From positions 56,402 to 120,401 of the forward strand of contig JAFVCA010000037.1 in NCBI GenBank assembly GCA_017479705.1: a stretch of 64,000 nt of DNA, written 5' to 3'. Numbering within the stretch: position 1 is the stretch's first letter; the number at the start of each line of letters is the position of its first letter. Below the pieces are notes generated by a model, which saw only the letters and a program-made list of their open reading frames with translations, was not told where the DNA came from and made no database searches. A program made the position numbers and the translations under genes. This document shows, in pieces, positions 1 through 8,250 of the stretch. Source of the stretch: Bacteroidales bacterium (GTDB lineage: Bacteria > Bacteroidota > Bacteroidia > Bacteroidales > P3).

Positions 1-1295
1 GCGTTCTTCACAAACTTGCCGGCATATTGGCCGTAGAGCTCCAGGTCCACATTCCCTTTGACCCATTCGGGGTCCAGGTCTTCCACTTTCCAGAATTTGC
101 CGGTGCGGTCCACCATGGGGGCCTGTTTGCCGTCGGTGTCGTACATCAGCAGGTCGGCAATGCCGCCTTTCTTGGCCACGCGGGCGTCGTCGGCACCGAA
201 GGTGGGAGCGATGTGCACTATGCCCGTGCCGTCCTCGGTGGTGACATAGTCGCCCAGAATGATGCGGAAGGCCTCATGCTGCTCGGCGGTTCTGTGGGTC
301 TGCTCGGCGGCGTTCACCACCGTGGGCTTCACCCAGGGTATCAGCTGTTCGTAGGCTATGCCTTCCAGCGCGGTGCCTTTGCACTCACCCAATACCGTGC
401 AGTGCAGCAGTTTCGACTTCTCTTCGGGCTCGCCCTCGGTGAAGAAGTTGCCCATCAGGGCCTTGGCCATCACGATGCGGCAAGGGGTGCCGTTGTAGGG
501 GTGGGTGGTCTCCACCAGCACGTAGTCGATGGCGGGGCCGACACACAGGGCGGTGTTCGACGGCAGGGTCCACGGCGTGGTGGTCCATGCAATAGCGTAA
601 GTGGGCATGTCGGACAGGTCGGCAAACAGCGGGTATCCCGACAGGTCAGACACCAGTCTGAACATGGCCACACACGTGGTGTCCTTCACGTCGCGGTAGC
701 AGCCCGGCAGGTTCAGCTCGTGGCTCGAAAGGCCCGTGCCCGCGGCGGGGCTGAAGGGCTGGATGGTGTAGCCTTTATAGAGCAGCCCTTTGTCGTAGAG
801 CTTCTTCAGCAGGAACCAGAGGGTCTCGATATATTCGTTCTCGAAGGTGATGTATGGGTGTTTCAGGTCCACCCAGTAGCCCATCTGCTTGGTCAGTTCG
901 TCCCAAAGGTCCTTGTATTGCAGCACCTCCGTGCGGCAGGCCTGGTTGTACTCGTCAACGCTTATCTTCTTGCCGATGTCCTCCTTGGTGATGCCCAGCT
1001 TCTTCTCCACGCCCAGTTCCACGGGCAGGCCGTGGGTGTCCCAGCCCGCCTTGCGGTCCACGAAGTAGCCCTTCTGTGCCTTGTAGCGGCAGAACACGTC
1101 CTTGATAGTGCGGGCCATGACGTGGTGGATGCCCGGTTTGCCGTTGGCCGACGGGGGGCCGTCGTAGAATACGAACGAGGGATGCCCCTCGGCAAGCTGC
1201 TGCCCTTTCTCAAAAGTCTCGTTCTCTTCCCAAAAACGGCGTATCTCCTCGCCAATCTGGGTCATGTTAAGCTGTTTGTACTCTTTGTAACTCAT
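1..1295 (-). CDS. ileS: Isoleucyl-tRNA synthetase, N-terminal part (cut by window edge)
   Basis: Charges tRNA-Ile with isoleucine in the cytoplasm. The reading frame starts at the ATG complementary to 1293-1295 (MSYKEYKQLNMTQIGEEIRR) and stays open to base 1, giving about 431 residues. The class I signature PSANGKPGIHH sits at about residues 48-58. It is followed by KAGWDTHGLPVE, typical of IleS, and by an editing-domain segment with AWTTTPWTLPSN. The normal protein is over 1000 aa, so only the catalytic N-terminus and part of the CP1 editing domain are here. A promoter TATCTTTGCA lies at 1381-1390 on the same strand, giving a leader of roughly 80 nt. Long open frames on the opposite strand are shadows. 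Confidence 0.95.
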   Translation of the reverse strand, partial: MSYKEYKQLNMTQIGEEIRRFWEENETFEKGQQLAEGHPSFVFYDGPPSANGKPGIHHVMARTIKDVFCRYKAQKGYFVDRKAGWDTHGLPVELGVEKKLGITKEDIGKKISVDEYNQACRTEVLQYKDLWDELTKQMGYWVDLKHPYITFENEYIETLWFLLKKLYDKGLLYKGYTIQPFSPAAGTGLSSHELNLPGCYRDVKDTTCVAMFRLVSDLSGYPLFADLSDMPTYAIAWTTTPWTLPSNTALCVGPAIDYVLVETTHPYNGTPCRIVMAKALMGNFFTEGEPEEKSKLLHCTVLGECKGTALEGIAYEQLIPWVKPTVVNAAEQTHRTAEQHEAFRIILGDYVTTEDGTGIVHIAPTFGADDARVAKKGGIADLLMYDTDGKQAPMVDRTGKFWKVEDLDPEWVKGNVDLELYGQYAGKFVKN

Positions 1296-1380
1296 TTGAC
1301 CTATATATAATTTCTTTTTATCTTTTATTATTATACACATTAATAACACTTTGCGCCTTGTCGGCACAAAGGATCTATTC

Positions 1381-1390
1381 TGCAAAGATA
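1381..1390 (-). promoter_or_regulatory. Bacteroidetes promoter -7 element for ileS
   Basis: The minus strand reads TATCTTTGCA, the Bacteroidetes sigma-ABfr -7 consensus (TAnnTTTGC). It lies about 85 nt upstream of the ileS start with no other gene between. Confidence 0.75.
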
Positions 1391-1438
1391 CGAAAAAAAA
1401 ACGTTTCGGTGAGAACCTTTTTTTACAGCCTGAAAGAA

Positions 1439-1472
1439 ATGTGGGTGCCCTTCAGCACGTGGGCACCCACAT
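1439..1472. terminator. 12-bp hairpin, possible terminator
   Basis: The arms ATGTGGGTGCCC (1439-1450) and GGGCACCCACAT (1461-1472) pair perfectly around a 10-nt loop. It lies just past the 3' end of the FN3-like remnant on the minus strand. No T-tract follows on either strand, so intrinsic termination is uncertain. Confidence 0.5.
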
Positions 1473-1515
1473 GTAAGGTTTGTGATGTGGAATCCAGGCT
1501 TGGAGCGTCACTCCT

Positions 1516-1737
1516 TCACCATCCGTTTTGTGGCAATGCCCTGCGAGGTTCGCCGTACTCGCCTGTCTGGTTGCAATAGCTGCGCACCAAGGCGAAATAG
1601 ATGGTCCCCACCTCAAACCCCGTCAGGGTCACGGTGGGGGCGGTGACGGTGGTGATTGTGAAGTCCTCCCATCGGTCGGTCACCTTGCCGAAAGCCACCT
1701 CCCATGGGCCGCCGTCGCCCGAATCCCATATATTTAT
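1516..1737 (-). pseudogene. C-terminal fragment of an FN3-like surface protein
   Basis: On the minus strand a segment starting IWDSGDGGPWEVAFG and ending EYGEPRRALPQNGW has the look of the last fibronectin type III-like domain of a secreted Bacteroidetes protein (WEVAFG, TVTLTGFEVGT, YFALVRSYC). The part upstream of IWDSG, beyond about 1737, turns AT-rich and non-coding, so no start codon, signal peptide or preceding domains are present. I read it as a 5'-truncated gene remnant left after a rearrangement. A hairpin at 1439-1472 lies where its terminator would be. The FN3 assignment rests on motif resemblance only. Confidence 0.45.
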
Positions 1738-1920
1738 TGAATTGTGTAATAGTTTGATTTTTAGTTTATTTTTTTGTATAATTCTCCTACACTGCAAATA
1801 TAAATATTTTTGGTAACTATATATTTCTTTACACCATTTTTTTACTCTACAATTTATAACGAATTGTAGGCTTTTTTATTGCGTTGTGAAAAAAGTTTTT
1901 CGCATTTGAAAGAAATGTTG

Positions 1921-1930
1921 TATCTTTGCA
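1921..1930 (+). promoter_or_regulatory. Bacteroidetes promoter upstream of structured RNA and lipoproteins
   Basis: TATCTTTGCA on the plus strand, with TTG about 18 nt upstream. It would start a transcript a few bases before the first hairpin of the RNA candidate at 1934-2140 and then read into the two lipoprotein genes. Confidence 0.7.
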
Positions 1931-1933
1931 GTC

Positions 1934-2140
1934 GGTTTACGAAGAGTTGGTAAACCATAAATTGTTAATAACGAAGCGTTATGCTCGACTTGCTGATAGG
2001 AACGTGAGAAATTTCTATGAGAATGCAAGGTTGGTATGGCGGTTCGCGCATGTATATAGCGTGGACTGGTATCCATTTCTGCATTCAAGGTAATTCTCAC
2101 GACCTCTATCAGAGAAGTGGCGTAAACAGGCCACGCTTCT
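1934..2140 (+). ncRNA. Candidate structured RNA or long structured leader
   Basis: Seen in the sequence: GGTTTAC (1934-1940) pairs with GTAAACC (1950-1956). ATAACG (1968-1973) pairs with CGTTAT (1977-1982). A long-range stem joins CTGATAG (1993-1999) and CGTGAGAA (2003-2010) to TTCTCACG (2094-2101) and CTATCAG (2106-2112). It encloses GAATGCA (2021-2027) paired with TGCATTC (2080-2086). A last hairpin has AGAAGTGGC (2113-2121) facing GCCA plus CTTCT (2130-2140). The promoter is directly upstream and the lipoprotein start is about 75 nt downstream, so it is either a free RNA or a cis leader. A 54-aa ORF (2017-2181) overlaps it and is an alternative reading. I recognise no named RNA family and see no reverse transcriptase nearby. 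Confidence 0.5.
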
Positions 2141-2215
2141 TTGATATTAAAACCGCTGTCTATTGGTGCTGGGGCAGTTAAAAGTTGCGCCCGACACGAA
2201 ACAGGGTATATGCTT

Positions 2216-2644
2216 ATGAGAGCAAAACGATTTTGGTTGCTGCCGTCAGTAGTTGCAGTCTTACTAACAGGCTGTGAATCTTCGTCTTTTTCCTCTAAGA
2301 CGTATAGGACAATAGAAACAAATAGAACGATTGTGTCTGAGCCTCTCGTTGTTGAATATGATACCATATACGATAGTCGAGTCTCAGACACGTTGATTTA
2401 TAAAACCACCGAAAGTTCACGCTCCAACAATTATTTGTATGAAAAACGCCTTGCAGTAGCCGATTGCATCAGACACCACAACGTTGATGTATTAGTTAAT
2501 GTATGCTATGATGTCAAAGACGAAGATGGAAAGATAATCATTATTGTTTCTGGACTACCTGCGAAGTATAAACGTATTCGACCAGCAACAAAAGATGACT
2601 TGTGGATGTTACAATTTATCGAAATAAACAATACAAACAAATAA
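2216..2644 (+). CDS. Small lipoprotein, unknown function
   Basis: 142 aa. The start chosen at 2216 gives MRAKRFWLLPSVVAVLLTGC, a lipoprotein signal peptide with lipobox LLTGC. An ATG two codons upstream (2210) is also possible. The mature part begins with a Ser/Thr-rich stretch and has a basic C-terminus. No domain is recognised. The gene is followed after one base by a second lipoprotein, so the two form an operon with the structured leader at 1934-2140. Confidence 0.75.
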   Translation: MRAKRFWLLPSVVAVLLTGCESSSFSSKTYRTIETNRTIVSEPLVVEYDTIYDSRVSDTLIYKTTESSRSNNYLYEKRLAVADCIRHHNVDVLVNVCYDVKDEDGKIIIIVSGLPAKYKRIRPATKDDLWMLQFIEINNTNK

Positions 2645-2645
2645 A

Positions 2646-3020
2646 ATGAAGTACATACGTATTTTTGCAGTAATTGCAGCAAGCATGATTTTCTTGCTTT
2701 CATCATGCACAAAAGAGGAAAGTATTAACAGGAATTACACTGTAACATTCAATGGCTCTTACGGCTATTCAACAACCATTAGAGTATTTGAATGTAACGA
2801 GAACGGAGATAAGATTTTCGATACTTCAAGGGATTTTTCACAAGGGGAGACAAAATCATTCACCGCACAGCCAGGCACTAAAAAAATGAAACTATACATT
2901 CATACCGAAAGTATGTTTGGCGATATTCGCGGTTATGTACAAAGAGTGTACTACCTCACAACAAGCCCAACATCAATAGTTGTGGATGACAACACAACTA
3001 TTGGTCCCAATGAGCCTTAA
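2646..3020 (+). CDS. Small lipoprotein, unknown function
   Basis: 124 aa with signal peptide and lipobox LLSSC (about residues 17-21), so it is predicted to be membrane-anchored in the periplasm or outer membrane. The mature part alternates polar and aromatic residues (YTVTFNGSYGYSTTIRVFEC) like a small beta-sandwich. No family is recognised. It starts one base after the preceding stop codon, indicating translational coupling. A strong bidirectional terminator follows at 3026-3054. Confidence 0.75.
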   Translation: MKYIRIFAVIAASMIFLLSSCTKEESINRNYTVTFNGSYGYSTTIRVFECNENGDKIFDTSRDFSQGETKSFTAQPGTKKMKLYIHTESMFGDIRGYVQRVYYLTTSPTSIVVDDNTTIGPNEP

Positions 3021-3025
3021 TTAAA

Positions 3026-3054
3026 GAAAGAGCCGTCATTCCGACGGCCCTTTC
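3026..3054. terminator. Bidirectional terminator
   Basis: GAAAGAGCCGTC (3026-3037) pairs with GACGGCCCTTTC (3043-3054) at 11 of 12 positions around a 5-nt loop. It separates the plus-strand lipoprotein operon from the convergent KilA-N gene and overlaps the 3' end of the latter. Confidence 0.8.
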
Positions 3055-3974
3055 TCTTCGTTGGGGTTATAGTTGAGTGCTTTTGTCAATGCCTTGTCGA
3101 AATCTGTTTTATTCTCCTCTTCAATATATGTTTTGTCATCAAGTTTCTTTAGTGATTTAATATAGTCGTATTGTTCCAAATGAGCACGTTGTTGTTCTGC
3201 CGTTTCCTTTAATACTTTGTATCTTGTTTCTCTATCCATCCCCTGTTTCATCAATATTGCATTTAATGATTCGAGGTTTGATAAGATGGCCAAGTCATTA
3301 ATACTCGCCATGTCTCGGATATTCTCACCGTTTAACACTCTTTCTGGATTAAATTCACGCCAAGATTTAGCGGTACAGCCAAACATTATCAGATTAAGCA
3401 TATCCGCCTCGCTTGCGTAAATCCATTCGTCCTTTTGACTACTTGATTTATGTGGAATGACGTATTTCTTTACAGCGTCAGTATGCAATGTGTAGTTCGC
3501 TTTTGATAGCACTCTTTTGACATTCCACTCGAGATTGTATTGATTATTTTCTACTTCTTTTAACCGCTGATACTCCTTTACGATGTATAACTGGAATACA
3601 GGACTTAGCCACATGCCAAAATTAAAAGCAATGTCTTTATGGGCATAGGTGCCGCCATATTTGCCGGAACGTGAGACAAGACCAATGGCGTTTGTAGAAT
3701 TAATCCATTTTTGAGGAGAAAGCGTAAATCTGTTTAAACCAGCTTCTTTCATAAACCCCTCGAATTCGAGGGGTTTAAAATTTGGGTTATGCAAAATCTC
3801 CCATGTTCCGAGATATTCCATTGTGTTTCTATTTCTTATCCAATTCCCTATAACGCCGGACGGTTCATTGTCTTTATATCTCGCCATATCAGTAAGGCAA
3901 ATATAGTCTTCTTCGTTTTGCATTGTTATGGCTATTTCCAGACCTTGAACTTTTAGAATTGATGTTTTAACCAT
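3036..3974 (-). CDS. KilA-N domain protein
   Basis: 312 aa. The N-terminal half matches the KilA-N DNA-binding domain common in phages and Bacteroidetes: YICLTDMARYKD near residue 25, then VIGNWIRNRNTMEYLGTWE, then GGTYAHKDIAFNFGMWLSP around residue 110 and a helical YIVKEYQRLKE. The C-terminal part is helical and charged and ends in an acidic tail. Its start overlaps the end of the upstream transposase gene by 8 nt, so it is translated from the same mRNA and probably travels with the element. The role is likely DNA binding; the exact function is unknown. Confidence 0.85.
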   Translation of the reverse strand: MVKTSILKVQGLEIAITMQNEEDYICLTDMARYKDNEPSGVIGNWIRNRNTMEYLGTWEILHNPNFKPLEFEGFMKEAGLNRFTLSPQKWINSTNAIGLVSRSGKYGGTYAHKDIAFNFGMWLSPVFQLYIVKEYQRLKEVENNQYNLEWNVKRVLSKANYTLHTDAVKKYVIPHKSSSQKDEWIYASEADMLNLIMFGCTAKSWREFNPERVLNGENIRDMASINDLAILSNLESLNAILMKQGMDRETRYKVLKETAEQQRAHLEQYDYIKSLKKLDDKTYIEEENKTDFDKALTKALNYNPNEEKGPSE

Positions 3975-4881
3975 ATATCAGTTGTTTGTATGTTAATCTA
4001 TGTTCTATGTTTCTTAGTAAGAGATTGAATCTACCACACTCTGTATAGTCGCGAGTGTTGTATCTGTACACAAACTCGTCTACATACTTTTGTAAGTGCG
4101 ACTTTGAAATGTAGTGATATATTCCAATCTCTCCACGCTTTAATAACGACCAAAAGCCCTCTATAGTATTTGTATAGACATTTTCTCTCACAAATTCATA
4201 CTCTTTATGCCTGACGATTTCATGTTGGAAGAGTTGTTTGAGGGAGTTGTAGCCGCGCCACTCATCAGTATAGATGATGGCTTGCTTGACAAATCTTACC
4301 ACTTCTGCGGTCAGAGTCTCGCTTGAAGTATCTTTTACCACCATAGCGTTAAGTTTGCCTTTTCGCTCAACCATTCCAAACACAGGGGTCTTGTCTTGAC
4401 CGCTTCTTCCTTGCGAGTGCTCAACCTTTTTGTCAGCATGGCGATTCTTATTCTTACCTCCGACATAGGTCTCGTCTAATTCAACTGTATTGTTGAGGTC
4501 GTTGTTGTTCTCAATACCGAAACACTTTCTGATACGATGAAGCATGAACCAAGCCGTCTTTTGAGTAACGTCTATATCGCGGCTCAACTGAAGTGAAGAT
4601 ATGCCTTTCTTGTGAGAAGTGACAAGATATATGGCAACAAACCATTTGCGAAGAGGAATCTTCGTGTTGTCAAAAAGAGTGTTGGTTTTGACATTGAAAT
4701 ACTTTCCTGTGTTTTTGCAGCGGTAGCGATTGTTTTTGCACTTATAAACAACCGAAGTCGGGTCGAAAGGGCTTACAACATCACCATCCCAACGCAACCA
4801 TTCAAGATGTTCAATGCAACTTTGCTCATCCTTGAATGTATCCAAAAGTTCAACAACTGATTTGAAGTTAGTTACATCCAT
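3967..4881 (-). CDS. IS1595-type (ISXO2-like) transposase
   Basis: 304 aa DDE transposase. An N-terminal zinc-ribbon-like part is reduced (YKCKNNRYRCKNTGKYFNVKT near residue 47; the first Cys pair of the ribbon is not intact). The catalytic core follows: VELDETYVGGKNKNR near residue 140, YTDEWRGYN near residue 210, and NTIEGFWSLLKRG near residue 245, matching the IS1595 DDE/N domain. A promoter TATCTTTGCA lies at 4901-4910. I could not find convincing terminal inverted repeats or a target duplication, so element ends are not assigned. The KilA-N gene downstream overlaps by 8 nt. Confidence 0.9.
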   Translation of the reverse strand: MDVTNFKSVVELLDTFKDEQSCIEHLEWLRWDGDVVSPFDPTSVVYKCKNNRYRCKNTGKYFNVKTNTLFDNTKIPLRKWFVAIYLVTSHKKGISSLQLSRDIDVTQKTAWFMLHRIRKCFGIENNNDLNNTVELDETYVGGKNKNRHADKKVEHSQGRSGQDKTPVFGMVERKGKLNAMVVKDTSSETLTAEVVRFVKQAIIYTDEWRGYNSLKQLFQHEIVRHKEYEFVRENVYTNTIEGFWSLLKRGEIGIYHYISKSHLQKYVDEFVYRYNTRDYTECGRFNLLLRNIEHRLTYKQLIYG

Positions 4882-4900
4882 ACTCGTATCTATTTACAAA

Positions 4901-4910
4901 TGCAAAGATA
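4901..4910 (-). promoter_or_regulatory. Bacteroidetes promoter for the transposase
   Basis: The minus strand reads TATCTTTGCA 20 nt upstream of the transposase start codon. Confidence 0.7.
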
Positions 4911-5338
4911 TGAATAATTTTACACATGACAAAATTATTCTATGTAAAAATGTATATAGTTACCATATTTTTTTTGTATTTTCGTTTTTTTTTGCTGAGA
5001 CGGCCTAAAGTGTCCTTTTTTGTGTGGGTTGCGGGCTGTGCGGTGTAGGGCGCTGCTGTCCGCACCGTTTGCCATGTTTTTTTGTGGGGTCGGACTTGCT
5101 CCGCTCCTTATTTTAAGTGTGGAGGACATTTGGCTTCTCATTTGTCCCTCAAAGAAGGAATAAATGATGGGCAAGTGGTTTGAAAATGGACGGTAGGGAG
5201 TGGAGGAGGCTTTGACATGGGCGCAGGGGGCGGCGGGCGGTGGAGCGGTGTGGTGCGGAGCGGCTGAGGGGACAGAAAGGGAGGACGCACCGCCGGCGGG
5301 GCGGTGCGTCCAAGGGTTTGTATGCTGTGGTGCAGCGG
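4911..5338. other. Intergenic stretch without a supported gene
   Basis: This covers the upstream side of the insertion element and the downstream side of mreB. The part to about 4995 is AT-rich with long T runs. The rest is GC-rich with no coding signature on either strand. The only clear structure is the hairpin at 5283-5311. Confidence 0.6.
5283..5311 (-). terminator. Strong hairpin downstream of mreB
   Basis: GGACGCACCGCC (5283-5294) and GGCGGTGCGTCC (5300-5311) form a perfect 12-bp stem 28 nt past the mreB stop. No clear T-tract follows on the minus strand. Confidence 0.65.
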
Positions 5339-6364
5339 TTAGCGGATGAGGAAGGAGAACTTGGAGAAGTTCTTGAGGGCGATGCCGGTGCCGCGGGCCA
5401 CGGCGCGGAGGGGGTCTTCGGCAATGTGGACCTGGAGCTTGGTCTTGGAGGAGATGCGCTGGTCCAAGCCGCGGAGCAGGGAGCCGCCGCCGGCGAGGTA
5501 GATGCCGGTGCGGTAGATGTCGGCAGCCAGCTCGGGCGGGGTGGCGGAGAGGGTGTCGAGGATGGCCTGTTCGATGCGGGCGATGGATTTGTCGAGGGCG
5601 TGGGCAATCTCTTTGTAGTTGACGGAGATTTCCTTGGGGAGGCCTGTGAGGAGGTCGCGGCCCAGGGTGGGGTAGTCCTCAGGGGGGTCGTCGAGCTCGC
5701 TGACGGCGGCGCCGACTTTGATTTTCACTTGCTCGGCGGTGCGCTCGCCGATGACCATGTTGTGCTGTTTGCGCATGTATTCGACGACGTTCTCATTGAA
5801 TTCGTCGCCGGCCACGCGGATGGAGTTGTTGCAGACGATGCCGCCGAGGGAGATGACGGCAATCTCGGCAGTGCCGCCTCCGATGTCGACAATCATGTGG
5901 CCTTCGGGTTCGAGGACGTCGATGCCAATGCCGATGGCGGCAGCCATGGGCTCATGGATCATGCGGATTTCCTTGGCGCCGGCTTGCTCGGCGCTTTCGC
6001 GCACGGCGCGTTCCTCGACGTTGGTGATGCCTGAGGGGATGCAGATGACCATGCGCAGCGACGGGGGCATGAAGGAACGGTTGATGTTGGTCATGCCGAT
6101 GAGCTCGCGGATGAGGTGCTGGGCCATCTCGAAGTCGGCGATGACGCCGCCGCGCAGGGGCCGCACGGTTTCGATGTTCTTGTTGTCGGTCTTGCCGGCC
6201 ATCATCTGGGCGCGTTTGCCCACGGCGATGATGCGGTTGTTGTTGCGGTCGACGGCCACGATGGAGGGCTCGTCGACGACTACTTGGTCGTTGTGGATGA
6301 CGATGGAGTTGGCTGTGCCAAGATCCATTGCTACCTCTTTGTTAAAGAATGAAAATAAACCCAT
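5339..6364 (-). CDS. mreB: Rod shape-determining protein MreB
   Basis: 341 aa actin-like ATPase that forms membrane-associated filaments and directs lateral wall synthesis. Phosphate-1 motif VAMDLGTANSIVIHND is near residue 11, phosphate-2 motif HMIVDIGGGTAEIAVIS near residue 155, and the adenosine-side motif GIYLAGGGSLLRGLD near residue 285. Length is normal. It follows purH on the same strand with a 67-nt gap. In many Bacteroidetes mreC and mreD follow; here the gene is followed by a hairpin and then an insertion element region. Confidence 0.97.
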   Translation of the reverse strand: MGLFSFFNKEVAMDLGTANSIVIHNDQVVVDEPSIVAVDRNNNRIIAVGKRAQMMAGKTDNKNIETVRPLRGGVIADFEMAQHLIRELIGMTNINRSFMPPSLRMVICIPSGITNVEERAVRESAEQAGAKEIRMIHEPMAAAIGIGIDVLEPEGHMIVDIGGGTAEIAVISLGGIVCNNSIRVAGDEFNENVVEYMRKQHNMVIGERTAEQVKIKVGAAVSELDDPPEDYPTLGRDLLTGLPKEISVNYKEIAHALDKSIARIEQAILDTLSATPPELAADIYRTGIYLAGGGSLLRGLDQRISSKTKLQVHIAEDPLRAVARGTGIALKNFSKFSFLIR

Positions 6365-6431
6365 TTATACTCTACTGTTTTTTTCGGATTGATGATGTGT
6401 GTTATACGTAAAAAATTGAAAAAAGTTTCGT

Positions 6432-7958
6432 TTAGTGCTTAAAATGCCTGTAGCCGGTGATGGCCATGCCCATGTGGTTTTTTTCGCAGTAGTCGATGGA
6501 GTCTTGGTCGTGGATGGAACCGCCGGGGTGGGCCACGGCGGCGATGCCGGCCTCATGGGCAATCTCTACGCAGTCGGCAAAGGGGAAGAAGGCGTCGCTG
6601 GCCATGACGGCGCCGTTGAGGTCGAAGCCGAAGGACTGGGCTTTGGCAATGGCCTGGCGCAGGGCGTCGACGCGGGAAGTCTGGCCGGTGCCGCTGGCGC
6701 AGAGCTGGCCGTTCTTGGCAAGGACGATGGCGTTGCTCTTGGTGTGCTTGACGAGGATGGTGGCAAAGGCGAGGTCGGCGGCTTGCTGCGGGGTGATGGG
6801 GGTGGAGGTGACGCTCTTGGCCATGTCGGCAGCGGTGGGGACGATGGTGTCGCGGTCCTGCACAAGGATGCCGTCGAGGGCATTGCGGAACACTTGGGGG
6901 CTCATCTGGAAGGCGTTGCGCTTGAGGATGATGCGGTTTTTCTTGCCGCGGAGTATGGCGAGGGCGTCGTCGTCATAGTCGGGGGCTATACAGACTTCGA
7001 AGAAGATTTTGTGCATTTCTTCGGCCACGTCCTTGGTGACGGGACGGTTGGTGACGAGCACGCCGCCGAAGGCGGAGACGGGGTCGCCGGCCAGGGCGTC
7101 GGTCCAGGCTTGGAGCAGGGTGGGACGGGTGGCGAGGCCGCAGGCGTTGTTGTGCTTGAGGATGGCGAAGGTGGTGTCGGCGTAGTCGTCGATGAGTGCA
7201 CAGGCGGCGTCGATGTCGCCGATATTGTTGTAGGATATTTCTTTGCCGTTGAGCTTGGTGAAGCAGGCTTCGAGGTCGCCGTAGAAGCAGCCTTTCTGGT
7301 GGGGGTTCTCGCCGTAGCGGAGGGTGTTGGCCTTGGAGCCGCTGAGTTTGAAGAGGGGCAGCTGCTCCTCGCGGTTGAAGTAGTTGAAGATGGCGGTGTC
7401 GTAGTGGGAGCTGACGTTGAAGGCGTAGGCGGCGAAGTGGCGGCGCTGCTGGAGGGTGGTGGAGCCGTCCTGCTGGGTGTAGAGCTGGAGGAACTCGGCG
7501 TAGTGGTCCACGGCGGGGACGATGACTACGTCCTTGAAGTTCTTGGCGGCGGCACGGATGAGGGAGATGCCTCCGATGTCGATTTTCTCGATGATGTCCT
7601 GCTCGGGGGCACCGCTGGCAACGGTGGCCTCGAAGGGGTAGAGGTCGACGATGACGAGGTCGATTTCGGGAATCTCGTACTGGGTCAGCTGTTCGCCGTC
7701 GGAGTACATGTCGCGGCGGCTGAGGATGCCGCCAAAGACTTTGGGATGGAGGGTCTTGACACGGCCACCCAGAATGGAGGGGTAGCCGGTGAGGGATTCG
7801 ACGGCTACGGGCTCGATGCCGAGGTCGTGGATGAATTTGTAGGTGCCGCCGGTGGAATAGATGGTGACTCCCTGACGGTCGAGGGCTTTGACGATGTCTT
7901 CAAGTCCGTCCTTGTAGTAGACGGAGATTAAGGCTGATTTTATTTTTTTCAGTTCCAT
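6432..7958 (-). CDS. purH: Bifunctional AICAR formyltransferase / IMP cyclohydrolase
   Basis: 508 aa. Catalyses the last two steps of IMP synthesis: formylation of AICAR with 10-formyl-THF and ring closure. The N-terminal MGS-like cyclohydrolase domain (ALISVYYKDG, STGGTYKFI, GGRVKTLHPKVFGGIL) covers about residues 1-130. The AICARFT domain has LRYGENPHQKG near residue 220, KHNNACG near 270, DPVSAFGG near 295 and HPGGSIHDQDSID near 480. Length matches the family. It is transcribed toward mreB, a gene pair conserved in Bacteroidetes. A promoter lies at 8045-8054. Confidence 0.97.
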   Translation of the reverse strand: MELKKIKSALISVYYKDGLEDIVKALDRQGVTIYSTGGTYKFIHDLGIEPVAVESLTGYPSILGGRVKTLHPKVFGGILSRRDMYSDGEQLTQYEIPEIDLVIVDLYPFEATVASGAPEQDIIEKIDIGGISLIRAAAKNFKDVVIVPAVDHYAEFLQLYTQQDGSTTLQQRRHFAAYAFNVSSHYDTAIFNYFNREEQLPLFKLSGSKANTLRYGENPHQKGCFYGDLEACFTKLNGKEISYNNIGDIDAACALIDDYADTTFAILKHNNACGLATRPTLLQAWTDALAGDPVSAFGGVLVTNRPVTKDVAEEMHKIFFEVCIAPDYDDDALAILRGKKNRIILKRNAFQMSPQVFRNALDGILVQDRDTIVPTAADMAKSVTSTPITPQQAADLAFATILVKHTKSNAIVLAKNGQLCASGTGQTSRVDALRQAIAKAQSFGFDLNGAVMASDAFFPFADCVEIAHEAGIAAVAHPGGSIHDQDSIDYCEKNHMGMAITGYRHFKH

Positions 7959-8044
7959 TGTTACTGTTATTATATACTACATATCCATTATAAAGCACTG
8001 ACAATACATCACTTGGGTGATATATTGCAGTTGTAGTTGCAAAG

Positions 8045-8054
8045 TGCAAATATA
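8045..8054 (-). promoter_or_regulatory. Promoter for purH-mreB
   Basis: The minus strand reads TATATTTGCA, fitting TAnnTTTGC, about 85 nt upstream of the purH start, with a TTG about 19 nt further upstream. Confidence 0.65.
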
Positions 8055-8250
8055 CAATTATTTTCTTATTCGGGCAACTTTTTTCTTCGATTCCTAATCA
8101 TTGGGCATGAAAAGAGGAACGCCGCAGGGGTGTTCCTTGCGGCGTTTGTTGTGGTGGAGAGGGCGGCTTCACGCGGGGGGAAGCGGATGTGTGCGGTCTG
8201 CCACTTTGGGTTTGTGTTTTGGATGGTTGTTGTGCTTTGGCGGGGTTCTG

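Noticed and set aside
1934-2140. Retron msr-msd or group II intron
   Set aside because: No reverse transcriptase gene is near and no intron domain V was recognised.
3020-4990. Terminal inverted repeats and target duplication of the IS1595-type element
   Set aside because: No convincing pair of ends was found by eye, so boundaries are not given.
6435-7931. 498-aa Gly/Val-rich plus-strand ORF opposite purH, and similar long ORFs opposite ileS, yidC, cstA and the TonB receptor
   Set aside because: GC-rich shadows of well-identified genes on the other strand.
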